The notes: a model not told the origin generated them from the sequence alone. Positions 37,027 through 50,367 are shown, counted from the first letter of the stretch. The stretch is 64,000 bases of DNA from Brevibacillus fulvus (GCF_016908525.1 NZ_JAFBEB010000003.1:1-64000), one strand, 5' to 3'. Translations and numbers: made by a program.

Positions 37027-37727
37027 GGCTGGGTCATCCGGTAGCCAAACCCATAAACGGTTTCCACCGGAAATTTCGGCATTTTTTTGCGGATTCGTTT
37101 CACCAGATCGTCGACAGCACGATCGGAACCAATATAGTCATCTCCCCATATCGCGGTCAAAATTTGTTCCCGATGCAGCGCAATGCCTTGATTTTGCAGG
37201 AAGTAGCAGATTAACTCAAATTCTTTTGTCGTCAATTCAATCTCCGTTTCCCCTTCTTTGACCAGGCGCCCTTTTGCCGAAATGGAATACGGCCCCGCTT
37301 GTACCCAGTCCTGAAAGCCGGTGGACGGTGATACAACCGGGTTTCCGCTTTTTTCATAAGTGCGCTGCAGCAGTTTTTGCACCCGGATCACCAGTTCACG
37401 CGGCAAAAACGGTTTGGCCAAATAGTCGTCGCTGCCGAGTTCCAACCCGATAATCTTGTCCATGTCCTGATCTCGCGCGGAGATAAAAATGATCGGCACA
37501 TCGGATTTGCTGCGAATGAGCCGCAGCAACTCATAACCATCAATATCTGGAAGCATGATATCTAATATCCACAAATGGGGGGGTTGCTCTTCCAATACAG
37601 GCAACACCTCGGTGCCGTTTTGAAACGCCCTGACTTCATAGCCGGCGTTTTGCAAATACGATTTGAGCAGCTCCAGCAAGTTGGTCTCATCATCCACCAG
37701 ATAAACCTGATAAGGCAGTGCATTCAT
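37023..37727 (-). CDS. OmpR-family response regulator
   Basis: About 234 residues: receiver domain (VYLVDDE acidic pocket, phospho-acceptor in WILDIMLPDIDG) and winged-helix effector domain ending in VETVYGFGYRMTQP. The start at 37727 is the first Met before the receiver fold and has GCGAGG about 10 nt upstream; an ATG at 37763 has no ribosome site. Works with the kinase encoded next to it. It is divergent from the yerB-like gene. Confidence 0.92.
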   Translation of the reverse strand: MNALPYQVYLVDDETNLLELLKSYLQNAGYEVRAFQNGTEVLPVLEEQPPHLWILDIMLPDIDGYELLRLIRSKSDVPIIFISARDQDMDKIIGLELGSDDYLAKPFLPRELVIRVQKLLQRTYEKSGNPVVSPSTGFQDWVQAGPYSISAKGRLVKEGETEIELTTKEFELICYFLQNQGIALHREQILTAIWGDDYIGSDRAVDDLVKRIRKKMPKFPVETVYGFGYRMTQP

Positions 37728-37899
37728 CTTCTGTTTTCCTCGCTTTCCGTGAGGGCTTCTCATTCATTTGTTTTCATTTTAACATAGAGCAAATCTGGCT
37801 GTGTGGCAGGCCAATAGAAGAGATGTGGGAAACTTGTGTAAGCAGGATTCCGCCGGTTTTTGCAGAAGTGTGAGGAAGAACTGGAAAGGAGCGGAACAA

Positions 37900-38952
37900 A
37901 TGTCAATGAAACGAACTTCATGGGTAATCATGCTGCTCGCTTCCATGCTGTTTTCGGCTTGCAGCAGCCAGGAAACGGTAATGCCAACGCCCCCGGCTCC
38001 GTCGCCGCAGCTGGACCCCCAACCGCAGCCGACCGAACCGGTGGAGGTGTATCCTTTTACGGCTCCGTTAACCGGGATGGGCAACGAGCAAAAACTCGAT
38101 CAGCGGCCGATCATGGTCATGGTCAACAATTTGCCGAAAGCTCGCCCCCAATCAGGATTGGACAAAGCCGACATCGTTTATGAAGTGCTGGCAGAGGGAG
38201 AAGTGACCCGTTTTTTGGCCATCTATCACAGCCAAAAGCCGGAAGTGATCGGGCCGGTACGCAGTATTCGCCCGTATTTTATTGAGATCGGCAGAGGTTT
38301 CGATGCGATCCTGGTCCATGCGGGCGGCAGTCCGGAAGCGTTGGCCACGCTGGCCAGTCACGACTACAGCAATATTAACGAAATCTCCAACTCGCAATAC
38401 TTTTGGCGAGAGAGTTTTCGCAAGCCGCCCCATAATCTTTACACCAATCTGGACAAGATCGAGCAAGCCATAGCGGACAAAAAGATGCGGACCACAGCCG
38501 AGTTGCCGTATTTGCCGTTTTTGCCGGCTGATGCTGAGATAACCGATGGAGAACCGGCCACACACATCGATGTTGTTTATCATCGGTTGAACAAGGCTGC
38601 CTATGAATACGATGCGCAAAGCAAGCGGTACCTGCGCTTTAGCGACGGACAGCCGCATATGGACTTGACCACGAACAAACAGCTTTCGGTGACGAATTTG
38701 CTGGTGATTGCCGCCAATCATCGCATTCTCGATAAAGAAGGCCGGCGAGCGGTTGATGTCGTGGGTCCGGGGGACGGGTATCTGTTCCAACAAGGAAAAG
38801 CACGGAAAATCAAATGGCGGCGAGAAGGCGGTATGATCCGGGCGTATACGGATGCTTCTTTCAGTGAGGAACTGCCGTTATTGCCTGGCAATACGTGGGT
38901 CAATATCGTCAGTACGGTACCCGGTCTGGCCGATGCAGTTACATATCAATAA
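37900..38952 (+). CDS. yerB: DUF3048 lipoprotein (YerB-like)
   Basis: About 350 residues with a lipoprotein signal: MSMKRTSW, a hydrophobic stretch and lipobox FSAC with Cys21. A Pro-rich linker follows, then DUF3048 with RPIMVMVNNLPKARPQSGL and GPVRSIRPYFIEI. AAAGGAG stands 8 nt before the ATG at 37900. It holds the position of yerB in the B. subtilis yerB-yerC-pcrB-pcrA-ligA order. Function unknown; membrane-anchored outside the cell. Confidence 0.9.
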   Translation: MSMKRTSWVIMLLASMLFSACSSQETVMPTPPAPSPQLDPQPQPTEPVEVYPFTAPLTGMGNEQKLDQRPIMVMVNNLPKARPQSGLDKADIVYEVLAEGEVTRFLAIYHSQKPEVIGPVRSIRPYFIEIGRGFDAILVHAGGSPEALATLASHDYSNINEISNSQYFWRESFRKPPHNLYTNLDKIEQAIADKKMRTTAELPYLPFLPADAEITDGEPATHIDVVYHRLNKAAYEYDAQSKRYLRFSDGQPHMDLTTNKQLSVTNLLVIAANHRILDKEGRRAVDVVGPGDGYLFQQGKARKIKWRREGGMIRAYTDASFSEELPLLPGNTWVNIVSTVPGLADAVTYQ

Positions 38953-38956
38953 ACAC

Positions 38957-39039
38957 TTGAATTCCCCTTGTAATTCCCCTAAGATTAAACTGGTAAGGCT
39001 TTAACGCATAAAAATTTTACAGTGAAAAACCACCTTACC
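38957..39039 (+). promoter_or_regulatory. Promoter and inverted repeat before yerC
   Basis: TTGAAT 38957-38962, 17-bp spacer, TAAGAT 38980-38985. In the leader GGTAAGG (38992-38998) and CCTTACC (39033-39039) form a 7-bp inverted repeat, as RNA a hairpin ending just before the yerC ribosome site. YerC is a TrpR-like repressor, so self-control is conceivable. Confidence 0.55.
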
Positions 39040-39053
39040 GATGGGGTGATAGG

Positions 39054-39344
39054 ATGCAATTGGAAAAGTTAAAGGGGAAAGGCATTGAGCAGTTATTCGA
39101 AGCGATCCTTTCTTTGGAAAACATCGAAGAATGTTATCGATTTTTTGATGATTTGTGCACCGTCAATGAAATGCAATCGCTGGCACAAAGGCTGGAAGTA
39201 GCCAGAATGCTGCGTAAAGGCTATACCTATAACCAGATTGAAGCGGAGACAGGTGCCAGTACGGCCACAATCTCGCGTGTCAAACGTTGCCTGAACTATG
39301 GCAATGACGGTTATCAATTTGCTTTGGAGAGGATCGGCAAATAA
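39054..39344 (+). CDS. yerC: TrpR-like protein YerC/YecD
   Basis: A 96-residue helical DNA-binding protein of the TrpR/YerC family; the recognition helix region is GYTYNQIEAETGASTATISRVKRCL. No ligand is known for this family branch. GGGTGATAGG precedes the ATG. It is followed after 17 nt by pcrB, as in related Bacilli. Confidence 0.93.
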   Translation: MQLEKLKGKGIEQLFEAILSLENIEECYRFFDDLCTVNEMQSLAQRLEVARMLRKGYTYNQIEAETGASTATISRVKRCLNYGNDGYQFALERIGK

Positions 39345-39361
39345 GCTAGGAGGCAACATTT

Positions 39362-40051
39362 GTGATCGATTACAGCAGTTGGCGCCACGTATTTAAGCTG
39401 GACCCTGACAAGGAACTGGATGATGCGGCGCTGGAAGCAGTATGTGAATCAGGGACCGATGCGATCATGATCGGCGGCACCCAGGGAATTACCTATGACA
39501 ATACGCTTGAACTGATGTCGAGGGTGCGCCGTCATGCGGTTCCGGCTGTATTGGAAATCTCCTCGCTGCAGGCGATTGTCCCGGGATTTGATGCGTATTT
39601 CATTCCGCTTGTCCTGAACGCGGGAGATCCTGACTGGATTTTCGCCCCGCATGTAAAAGGCTTGCAGGCTTTTGGCAGCTATCTGCATTGGGAAGACATC
39701 GTCAGCGAAGGCTATCTTGTCGTCAATCCGGATGCTGCGGTGGCGAAGTTGACCCAAGCGAAGCCGGTTGCGGATCGGGACGAAGCGAAAGCCTACATGC
39801 GGGTTGCCGCAAAGATTTGTCGCCTGCCCACCGTTTATATCGAATACAGCGGTGTATACGGCGATCCGGAGTTGGTAAAAGCGTGCAAATCGGCGGCGGA
39901 GGGGTGCCACCTGTTCTACGGCGGGGGAATTCGCACGCCGGAACAAGCGCGGAACATGGCTGCGGTTGCGGACACCATCGTTGTCGGGAACATTATCTAT
40001 GAAGATTTGCAGGCTGCTTTAAAAACGGTGGATGCCGTGAAGCGCGGTTGA
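39362..40051 (+). CDS. pcrB: Heptaprenylglyceryl phosphate synthase
   Basis: A 229-residue TIM-barrel prenyltransferase that joins sn-glycerol-1-phosphate to heptaprenyl diphosphate, making an archaea-like ether lipid found in Bacillales. Motifs are WRHVFKLDPDKELDD at the N-terminus, DAIMIGGTQGIT, YIEYSGVYGDP and FYGGGIRTPEQA. The start is GTG with AGGAGG 9 nt before it. Confidence 0.95.
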   Translation: MIDYSSWRHVFKLDPDKELDDAALEAVCESGTDAIMIGGTQGITYDNTLELMSRVRRHAVPAVLEISSLQAIVPGFDAYFIPLVLNAGDPDWIFAPHVKGLQAFGSYLHWEDIVSEGYLVVNPDAAVAKLTQAKPVADRDEAKAYMRVAAKICRLPTVYIEYSGVYGDPELVKACKSAAEGCHLFYGGGIRTPEQARNMAAVADTIVVGNIIYEDLQAALKTVDAVKRG

Positions 40052-40107
40052 CGTTATCAGATACACCCACTCGGCAGTTTACGAAGTATAGCTCTTTGCG
40101 AACAGAG

Positions 40108-40150
40108 GGTACCCGTTTGGGGCCGCCTGTTTGTCAAAGGGCTTTTTTAT
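40108..40150 (+). terminator. Probable terminator after pcrB
   Basis: CCGTTTG and CAAAGG can pair around a 15-nt loop, followed by GGC and six T. The stem is imperfect. Confidence 0.5.
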
Positions 40151-40167
40151 TTACGGTTGGATCGCCG

Positions 40168-40314
40168 TTATCGCGAGAAACTGCTGTTCTTTTCCAGATG
40201 AATCGCAGCGATGATCACCGGGACCGCCCCAGAAGAAACAATTTCGGCGACTAGACTGATCATGGCGAGAATGGTCGCGCAACAGCCGATGTAAGGCCAA
40301 TCCGGCGGCAACAA
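40168..40314 (-). CDS. Possible small membrane peptide (about 48 residues)
   Basis: From a TTG at 40314 a frame reads LLPPDWPYIGCCATILAMIS and on through VAEIVSSGAVPVIIAAIHL to a charged end. It looks like one long membrane helix with a short basic/acid tail. No good ribosome site is seen, and the frame may be chance. Confidence 0.22.
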   Translation of the reverse strand: MLPPDWPYIGCCATILAMISLVAEIVSSGAVPVIIAAIHLEKNSSFSR

Positions 40315-40474
40315 TTTTCAGGCGGGTGCAAGCAGAGATATGGTAAAATGATACAGGCAAATGAAGGTGACCGGAGAGAAGAGAAAGAAGGTTTTACGGA
40401 AAACGATGTGCTGATGATGTACCAAGTTCCTCGCCGAAGGAACGATGGCTGTGCGGTGAACGGGAGGTGAAAGC

Positions 40475-40894
40475 ATGCGGGAAATTCCTCGGCTTTATGT
40501 GAGCGTCATCCATGTCGGAGTGATTATGCTTGTTTTGTTGGCGATCTTGTTTCAGCAACCGCTGTTTATTCTCGCCCTTTGGCTGATTCATTTGGTGAGC
40601 CTGGCCAGCGGCGGGCGGTTCAATCTGTTTGTCTGCCTGGTCAAACCGCTGCTGGACAAACGAAAACCTTTTGATCAGTACGATTCGCTGACTTTATTCC
40701 GCTTCAATGCGGCCATCGCCTTGCTGCTCGAGACTTTGGCGGTTTGCAGTTTCTATCTTTTGCACGCTCCGCTGTGGGGGTTTGTCTTCTCGGGAATTCA
40801 TGCGGCAGCGGCCTTGCTTGCGCTCAGCGGTTTTTGCTTCGGCTGTTTTCTGTTTTTTCAGTTCAAGCAATGGAAATGGAGACGCACGCAATAA
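40475..40894 (+). CDS. DUF4395-like integral membrane protein
   Basis: A 139-residue protein with four hydrophobic helices (about 10-45, 75-95, 98-128) and the DUF4395-like segment FNLFVCLVKPLLDKRKPF, which in that family sits between helices 2 and 3. GGGAGGTG precedes the ATG. It lies between pcrB and pcrA, where B. subtilis has no such gene. Function unknown. Confidence 0.7.
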   Translation: MREIPRLYVSVIHVGVIMLVLLAILFQQPLFILALWLIHLVSLASGGRFNLFVCLVKPLLDKRKPFDQYDSLTLFRFNAAIALLLETLAVCSFYLLHAPLWGFVFSGIHAAAALLALSGFCFGCFLFFQFKQWKWRRTQ

Positions 40895-41077
40895 CAAAAT
40901 GAAAGGATCGACAGTCCCCGTCCATGGTGTTGCCGAGGCGGGGTTCTGCTGTTTGCGCAGGCGGTTAGAACATTTTTGCCAGTTTGCGTATAAGACTGGA
41001 ATCGCAAAGTAATCTGTGCCAAAATAAGAACGTATGCTTTCTTTTTTCTTAGCAAGGCGAAGGGGTGGCAATGAAGG

Positions 41078-45407
<4,330 letters not shown>

Positions 45408-45444
45408 GCGACCATTTGTTTTTACGGACAAGGAAGTGAAAGAA

Positions 45445-46332
45445 ATGAAGCGACATTTCGGGTTGTGGCTGCTAGCGGCAATGCTGCTCATCACAACCGG
45501 ATGCAGTACAACAGAGCCTAACCATTCGCAAAACCAGCAGCCGGTACAAGCGATTGCTCCGGATGTTCCCGGGGATCTGACCTACCAGGATGTGTTGCAA
45601 AAAGGCGGAGCGGTCCGGGCGGTGGCGATGCCGGACGGCCGCAAAATCTGGTTGGGCACCAATGCCGGCCTCTATACATCCGCCAACGACGGCTTGTGGG
45701 CGCTGACTTTCAAGCAACTGGAGCAAGCCGATGTCACCGGCTGGTTTGTGAATCCAAAACAGCCGAAGCAAATTTTTGTTGCCGGAAACGGGTTTGTGAA
45801 ACGGTCAAACGATCAGGGGAAAAGTTGGGAAGATGTGATGGAGGGACTGCCTGCTTCTCCTGATATTCGCAGCTTTTTCGGACGGTTTAACCAAGATCAG
45901 GCGGAGTTGTTTGCCTTTGTGTCCGGAGGCGGTGTCTATCGGTCAACGGATAACGGCGATCATTGGGCCTTGTGGTTGCCGTTGGATCAGGAGGTATACG
46001 CGGCTGATTTCAATCCGTCCGATCAGCGCATCTATGTCGCGACCCAATACGGATTGCTGTACCAGGAGGACCAAACCTGGAAAACGGAACCGACGGGCGA
46101 TGCGGAACAGATTTATTCGGTTGCCGTCAACAAGCAGGATCATACGCTCTACATTGCCACTGAACGAGGGATTTTGCAAAAACAGCAAGAGGGTTGGAAG
46201 CGGATTTCTGCGCCTTCGCCGGAAAGATTGATCATGATTGCCTCGGGTATGGGCAACTTTGAGTTGGTCGGAATTGGTGAATCCGCCTTTATTTACACTT
46301 TTTCCAATGGCAAGTGGTCAAAGTTGGAATAG
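45445..46332 (+). CDS. Lipoprotein with BNR/Asp-box beta-propeller repeats
   Basis: About 295 residues. The signal MKRHFGLWLLAAMLLITTGC has a lipobox ending at Cys20. The mature part shows repeated Asp-box motifs SNDQGKSWE and STDNGDHWA and GTNAGLYTS/ATERGILQK-like strands, as in sortilin/sialidase-like beta-propellers. The enzyme residues of sialidases are not evident, so a binding role outside the cell is more likely. The ATG at 45445 follows AAGGA by about 10 nt. It sits between ligA and camS, an addition compared with B. subtilis. Confidence 0.8.
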   Translation: MKRHFGLWLLAAMLLITTGCSTTEPNHSQNQQPVQAIAPDVPGDLTYQDVLQKGGAVRAVAMPDGRKIWLGTNAGLYTSANDGLWALTFKQLEQADVTGWFVNPKQPKQIFVAGNGFVKRSNDQGKSWEDVMEGLPASPDIRSFFGRFNQDQAELFAFVSGGGVYRSTDNGDHWALWLPLDQEVYAADFNPSDQRIYVATQYGLLYQEDQTWKTEPTGDAEQIYSVAVNKQDHTLYIATERGILQKQQEGWKRISAPSPERLIMIASGMGNFELVGIGESAFIYTFSNGKWSKLE

Positions 46333-46425
46333 TCAGCCGCCGCTGTCCTTAGAACAAATGCGGAGAAAAAGAACTTACAGAAAAACGCAGTAATGAGTGG
46401 AGAAAGGGAGAAGAGGATTATTCAA

Positions 46426-47499
46426 ATGTGGAAGATAACGAAAGGATTCATCGCTGCCGGAATGGTCTTGACTTTGTCGTTTGTCGCCACGGCCTGTTCT
46501 TATTTGCCTGTTTTTACAAAAAAGGCTCCCGAGCCGGCTACCCCGTCTGTTTCACCGGTCATTGAAGTGTCTGAAGATTACTATGGGAGCATGCCGCCAT
46601 ACAAGGAGAATCAAACGAGAGGCATGCTGTCAGGATCGGGCTATCGCATTGATTTCAGCCGTCTCGAATTGGGTTTGATGGAAATTGCCCAGGAAACTTT
46701 CCCCACTCCCGATTATTATTTTCAGGAAGGACAGCAAATCAAACGGGAGCAAGCGGAAGCATGGCTCGCCCGGACAAAGGATAATCCGGCCGGGTTAAAT
46801 CCGAACAAGGGACCAAATCTCCTCGTCAACATACTGGAGCATGATTACCTGGACAAAGATCAGCAAAAGTTGGCGGGCATGGTCGTCGGGCTGTCTTTGT
46901 CTCCCGATTATCAGGACGGAACGGAGCAGGAGAAGCAATATACTGCCGAGCAGCTCGTTGCCAAGGGTGAGCAGCTTGCCGCCCGGATCGTGCAGACAGT
47001 AAAAGCGCAAAATCCCGGTATTCCGATGGTGATCGCCCTGTATCAAGTGCCTGACGAAAATTCCACTTTAATCCCCGGCCATTTTCTGGCGACGGGAACG
47101 GTAGGTGCAGAAGAAAGTTCCGTATCCAAATGGCAAATGCTCGATGAGCAATACTATCTGTTTCCGAGTGAAGAGGTAGAAAAAGATTATCCGCAAGCAT
47201 ATTTGCAATATGACAAACTGATGCGGCAAACCCAGTCATACTTTGGAGAATATGTGGGCATAACCGGTGTCGGCAGGTTTATGAACGGCAAGCTGACCGA
47301 GTTGACCATTACCGCAAACGCTGAGTATGACTCGCGAACGGAAGTGCTGCAGTTTACCCAGTTTGCTGCCAATGGCATCAATCAACTGATCGACAAGGAT
47401 GTCCATGTCAATCTGTATGTGCAGTCGATTAACCGGCCGTTGGCGATATACGTTCGCCCTGCCAACGGTGAACCTTACATGCATATTTATCGCAACTAA
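46426..47499 (+). CDS. camS: CamS-family lipoprotein
   Basis: About 357 residues, CamS sex-pheromone family (B. subtilis YerH). Signal MWKITKGFIAAGMVLTLSF with lipobox ATAC at Cys24, then the conserved domain with YYGSMPPYKENQTRGM, GFIG-like VGITGVGRFMNGKLTEL and the final YVRPANGEPYMHIYRN. In enterococci and staphylococci the cleaved signal peptide is a pheromone; the role of the domain is unknown. GAAGAGG lies about 9 nt before the ATG at 46426. Confidence 0.92.
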   Translation: MWKITKGFIAAGMVLTLSFVATACSYLPVFTKKAPEPATPSVSPVIEVSEDYYGSMPPYKENQTRGMLSGSGYRIDFSRLELGLMEIAQETFPTPDYYFQEGQQIKREQAEAWLARTKDNPAGLNPNKGPNLLVNILEHDYLDKDQQKLAGMVVGLSLSPDYQDGTEQEKQYTAEQLVAKGEQLAARIVQTVKAQNPGIPMVIALYQVPDENSTLIPGHFLATGTVGAEESSVSKWQMLDEQYYLFPSEEVEKDYPQAYLQYDKLMRQTQSYFGEYVGITGVGRFMNGKLTELTITANAEYDSRTEVLQFTQFAANGINQLIDKDVHVNLYVQSINRPLAIYVRPANGEPYMHIYRN

Positions 47500-47511
47500 A
47501 CCTTTCATGAA

Positions 47512-47555
47512 AACCATTCATGCGCAGCTTTGCTGTAATGTTGGATGGTTTTTTT
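47512..47555 (+). terminator. Terminator after camS
   Basis: AACCAT / ATGGTT outer stem with an inner GCAG/CTGT hairpin, followed by seven T. Confidence 0.75.
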
Positions 47556-47568
47556 GTTGATTTAGACA

Positions 47569-47612
47569 AATATGTGCGAAGAACCTGAACACATATTGAA
47601 CAGATTTGTTCA
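47569..47612. promoter_or_regulatory. Candidate activator sites upstream of the sigma-54 promoter
   Basis: Two inverted repeats overlap: AATATGTG (47569-47576) / CACATATT (47590-47597), and TGAACA-GATT-TGTTCA (47597-47612). They lie about 45-85 bp before the -24 element, a place where an enhancer-binding protein such as RocR could bind. The binder is inferred. Confidence 0.5.
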
Positions 47613-47652
47613 GCTGACGCCACGCCCGCTGCTAATTCCAGCCTTTTCGCAG

Positions 47653-47670
47653 TTGGTATGGTCCTTGCAA
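47653..47670 (+). promoter_or_regulatory. Sigma-54 (SigL) promoter of the P5C dehydrogenase gene
   Basis: TTGGTAT-GGTCC-TTGCA fits the -24/-12 consensus with the required GG-N10-GC spacing (GG 47655-47656, GC 47667-47668). B. subtilis rocA is transcribed by SigL with RocR, which supports the call. Confidence 0.82.
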
Positions 47671-47717
47671 AGAATAGCAAGCAGAACCAAGTTCGAATTG
47701 TTAAGGAGGGCGTTGGC

Positions 47718-49265
47718 ATGTTAGTGGATTTTAAAAATGAACCGTTCACCAATTTTTCTTTGCCGGAGAATAAACAGGCGTTTCAGACTGCTCTGGCCAA
47801 AGTGGAAAGCGAACTGGGACGGGAATACGACCTGATCATCGGCGGAGAGCGGATCAAAACGGAAAGCAAAATTCACTCGATTAACCCATCAAATCATTCG
47901 CAAGTGATTGGCATTGTCTCGCAGGCCGATCAAGAGCTGGCTGAACGGGCGATTCAAACGGCTACCCAGGCCTTTGAATCGTGGAAAAAGGTGCCCGGGT
48001 CGGCACGGGCGCGCTATCTGTATAAAGCGGCCGCGATTTTGCGCCGGCGCAAACATGAATTTTCGGCCTGGCTGGTCAAAGAGGCGGGCAAAAGTTGGGC
48101 GGAAGCGGACGCTGATACAGCGGAAGCGATCGATTTCATGGAGTATTATGGACGACAAATGGAGAAATTGGCGGAACGTCATGCGCTGCCGCGAATTCCC
48201 GGAGAAGACAACGAACTGTACTATATCCCGCTCGGCGTCGGAATTGTCATTCCGCCTTGGAACTTCCCGCTGGCGATTATGGTGGGGATGACCACAGCCG
48301 CTTTGGTGGCAGGCAATACAGTCGTATTGAAACCAGCCTCCACTACTCCGGTGATTGCCGCCAAATTTATGGAAGTGCTTGAGGATGCCGGAGTCCCCGC
48401 CGGTGTGGTCAATTTTGTGCCAGGCAGCGGTTCGGTCATTGGCGACTTCCTCGTGGAACACCCGCTGACGCGGTTTATCAGCTTTACCGGATCACGCGAT
48501 GTCGGGTTGCGGATCAATGAACTGGCGGCAAAACATCGCCCGGGCCAAAAGTGGATCAAACGCCTGGTAGCGGAAATGGGCGGAAAAGATTCGATTATTG
48601 TGGACAACGATTGCGATCTGGAATTGGCAGCGCAAGCGATCGTAACATCGGCATTCGGTTTTTCCGGTCAAAAATGTTCCGCTTGCTCACGGGCGATCGT
48701 CCATCAAGACGTGTACGACCAAGTGCTTGCGCGGGTAACGGAATTGACGCAAAATCTGAAAATCGGCGATGTCGCCAACCCAGACTCGTATACCGGTCCG
48801 GTGATTGACGACAAGGCGTACAACAAAATTTTGGAGTATATCGAAATCGGCAAACAGGAAGGCAAGCTGGTCGCAGGCGGCGAAAAAGGACCGGAGGGCG
48901 GATACTACATTCAACCGACCGTGTTCGCAGATGTTGACCCGCAAGCCCGTCTGATGCAGGAAGAAATTTTTGGCCCGGTCGTTGCCTTCTGCAAGGCGCG
49001 TGATTTTGATCATGCGCTGGAAATTGCCAACAACACCGAGTATGGACTGACCGGTTCCGTGATCAGCCGCAATCGGGCTCATCTGGAAAAGGCGCGTGAA
49101 GAGTTTCATGTCGGCAATCTTTACTTCAACCGCAAATGTACGGGCGCGCTGGTCGGCGTGCATCCATTCGGCGGGTTCAATATGTCGGGAACGGATTCCA
49201 AAGCGGGCGGTCCAGACTATTTGTTGCTCTTTACCCAAGCAAAATCGGTCTCGGAACTGCTGTAA
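47718..49265 (+). CDS. rocA: L-glutamate gamma-semialdehyde (P5C) dehydrogenase
   Basis: A 515-residue aldehyde dehydrogenase that oxidises P5C from proline, arginine or ornithine to glutamate with NAD. The catalytic Cys320 lies in [11 protein letters not shown] and Glu286 in [30 protein letters not shown] and the C-terminal [17 protein letters not shown] are typical of RocA/PutC. AAGGAGGG precedes the ATG at 47718; the longer frame from 47658 would overlap the sigma-54 promoter. It stands alone between two terminators. Confidence 0.95.
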   Translation: MLVDFKNEPFTNFSLPENKQAFQTALAKVESELGREYDLIIGGERIKTESKIHSINPSNHSQVIGIVSQADQELAERAIQTATQAFESWKKVPGSARARYLYKAAAILRRRKHEFSAWLVKEAGKSWAEADADTAEAIDFMEYYGRQMEKLAERHALPRIPGEDNELYYIPLGVGIVIPPWNFPLAIMVGMTTAALVAGNTVVLKPASTTPVIAAKFMEVLEDAGVPAGVVNFVPGSGSVIGDFLVEHPLTRFISFTGSRDVGLRINELAAKHRPGQKWIKRLVAEMGGKDSIIVDNDCDLELAAQAIVTSAFGFSGQKCSACSRAIVHQDVYDQVLARVTELTQNLKIGDVANPDSYTGPVIDDKAYNKILEYIEIGKQEGKLVAGGEKGPEGGYYIQPTVFADVDPQARLMQEEIFGPVVAFCKARDFDHALEIANNTEYGLTGSVISRNRAHLEKAREEFHVGNLYFNRKCTGALVGVHPFGGFNMSGTDSKAGGPDYLLLFTQAKSVSELL

Positions 49266-49279
49266 GTGGATAAACCAAG

Positions 49280-49318
49280 GCAAAAACCGTTTGGCCATTT
49301 GGCCAAACGGTTTTTTTG
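49280..49318. terminator. Terminator after rocA
   Basis: Perfect palindrome AAAACCGTTTGGCCA / TGGCCAAACGGTTTT with two bases in the loop, followed by T7; symmetrical enough to work on both strands. Confidence 0.92.
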
Positions 49319-49458
49319 CGTGCGCCCGGCGGCCGGGCCCATGATTGAAAATCTTGAGCTTCGCCCACACTAAGACTACAACCTCTTGCAGTGGTAGGTG
49401 AAGGCTTATCGTCTCCTTTCTGGTACCTTTTCTGGCCGCTTTTTTTCTTGTCTATGTA

Positions 49459-50367
49459 TTGATGCCGTGGCTGAAGCATTGGGCAACACGCGTCGGTCTC
49501 GTCGATCTGCCGGTCGGGCGGAAAGCTCATCGGAAACCGATGCCGCTTTCCGGCGGAATTGCCATGTTTCTTGGAATCATGTTGGTCATTGTCTTGTTTG
49601 CGGGGTGGCAGCCGCTTGTGCTGGTTCTGCTCATTGGCGGTGCCGCGCTGATCGGCATTGGCGTCGTGGATGACTGGTTCAAGGCAAAGCGGAAGGAATT
49701 TCCGGTATTGCCCAAGCTGCTGGTGCAGCTGCTGGTGGCGGTGTTTGCCTTTTTTTTCGACATCCGCTTTCGCTCGATCGGATTGTCCTGGTTTGGCGGC
49801 GATACGGACAAGTTGTTGCTATTGCCAACCTGGTTGTCCTTTCTGTTGACCCTTTTCTGGATTTTGGGCCTCGTCAACATGGTCAATTTTTTGGATGGTG
49901 TTGACGGCTTGGCTGGCGGGGTGACGGTATTTTCGGCCATGACCTTGTTTTTTGTCGCCTTTGTCACGGGACAAGAGTTGACTGCGTTAATCGCGGTGGT
50001 GTTGGCCGGCGGCAGCTTGGCATTCCTTCGCTTTAACTTTTTTCCCGCACAGCTGTATATGGGAGATGCCGGGTCGACTTTTCTCGGCTATACGTTGGCG
50101 ATCGTCTCGCTGGAAGGAACAATGAAAGGCGCAACCTTGATTTCACTGGTCGTGACAATATTGGCCCTCGGCTTGCCTTTGATGGATACGACCCAGGTGA
50201 TGATCAGCAGATTGCTGGCGGGAAGTCCGATGTACCAAGCGGATCGCCGTCACATGCACCATCGGCTGATGTCGAAAGGATTGTCAGCGAGGCAAACCGT
50301 GTTCATCCTGTATTTGATCAGCTTTCTGTTTTCAGCGGGGGCGTTGTTTTTGTTTTTGCTGTTCTAA
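49459..50367 (+). CDS. Undecaprenyl-phosphate GlcNAc-1-phosphate transferase (TagO/WecA-like)
   Basis: Polytopic transferase of the MraY/WecA family that starts a wall polymer (teichoic acid type) on the lipid carrier. Motifs GVVDDWFKAK, NMVNFLDGVDGLAGGV, MGDAGSTFLGY and DRRHMHHRLMSKG are present. The start is unclear: TTG 49459 / ATG 49462 lies inside the first membrane helix, and the open frame continues upstream to 49402 coding for hydrophobic residues (LIVSFLVPFLAAFFLVYV) with no ATG, GTG or TTG. Either an unusual start near GTAGGTGAAGG (49395-49404) is used or a base is missing. Confidence 0.88.
   Translation: MMPWLKHWATRVGLVDLPVGRKAHRKPMPLSGGIAMFLGIMLVIVLFAGWQPLVLVLLIGGAALIGIGVVDDWFKAKRKEFPVLPKLLVQLLVAVFAFFFDIRFRSIGLSWFGGDTDKLLLLPTWLSFLLTLFWILGLVNMVNFLDGVDGLAGGVTVFSAMTLFFVAFVTGQELTALIAVVLAGGSLAFLRFNFFPAQLYMGDAGSTFLGYTLAIVSLEGTMKGATLISLVVTILALGLPLMDTTQVMISRLLAGSPMYQADRRHMHHRLMSKGLSARQTVFILYLISFLFSAGALFLFLLF

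Larger units (their letters stand above)
40052..40474. other. Intergenic region between pcrB and the DUF4395 gene
   Basis: Contains a likely pcrB terminator (40108-40150), an extended -10 promoter TGGTAAAAT at 40341-40349 facing the DUF4395 gene, and on the minus strand a 48-codon frame coding for a hydrophobic peptide (40168-40314). Nothing else is recognised. Confidence 0.45.
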
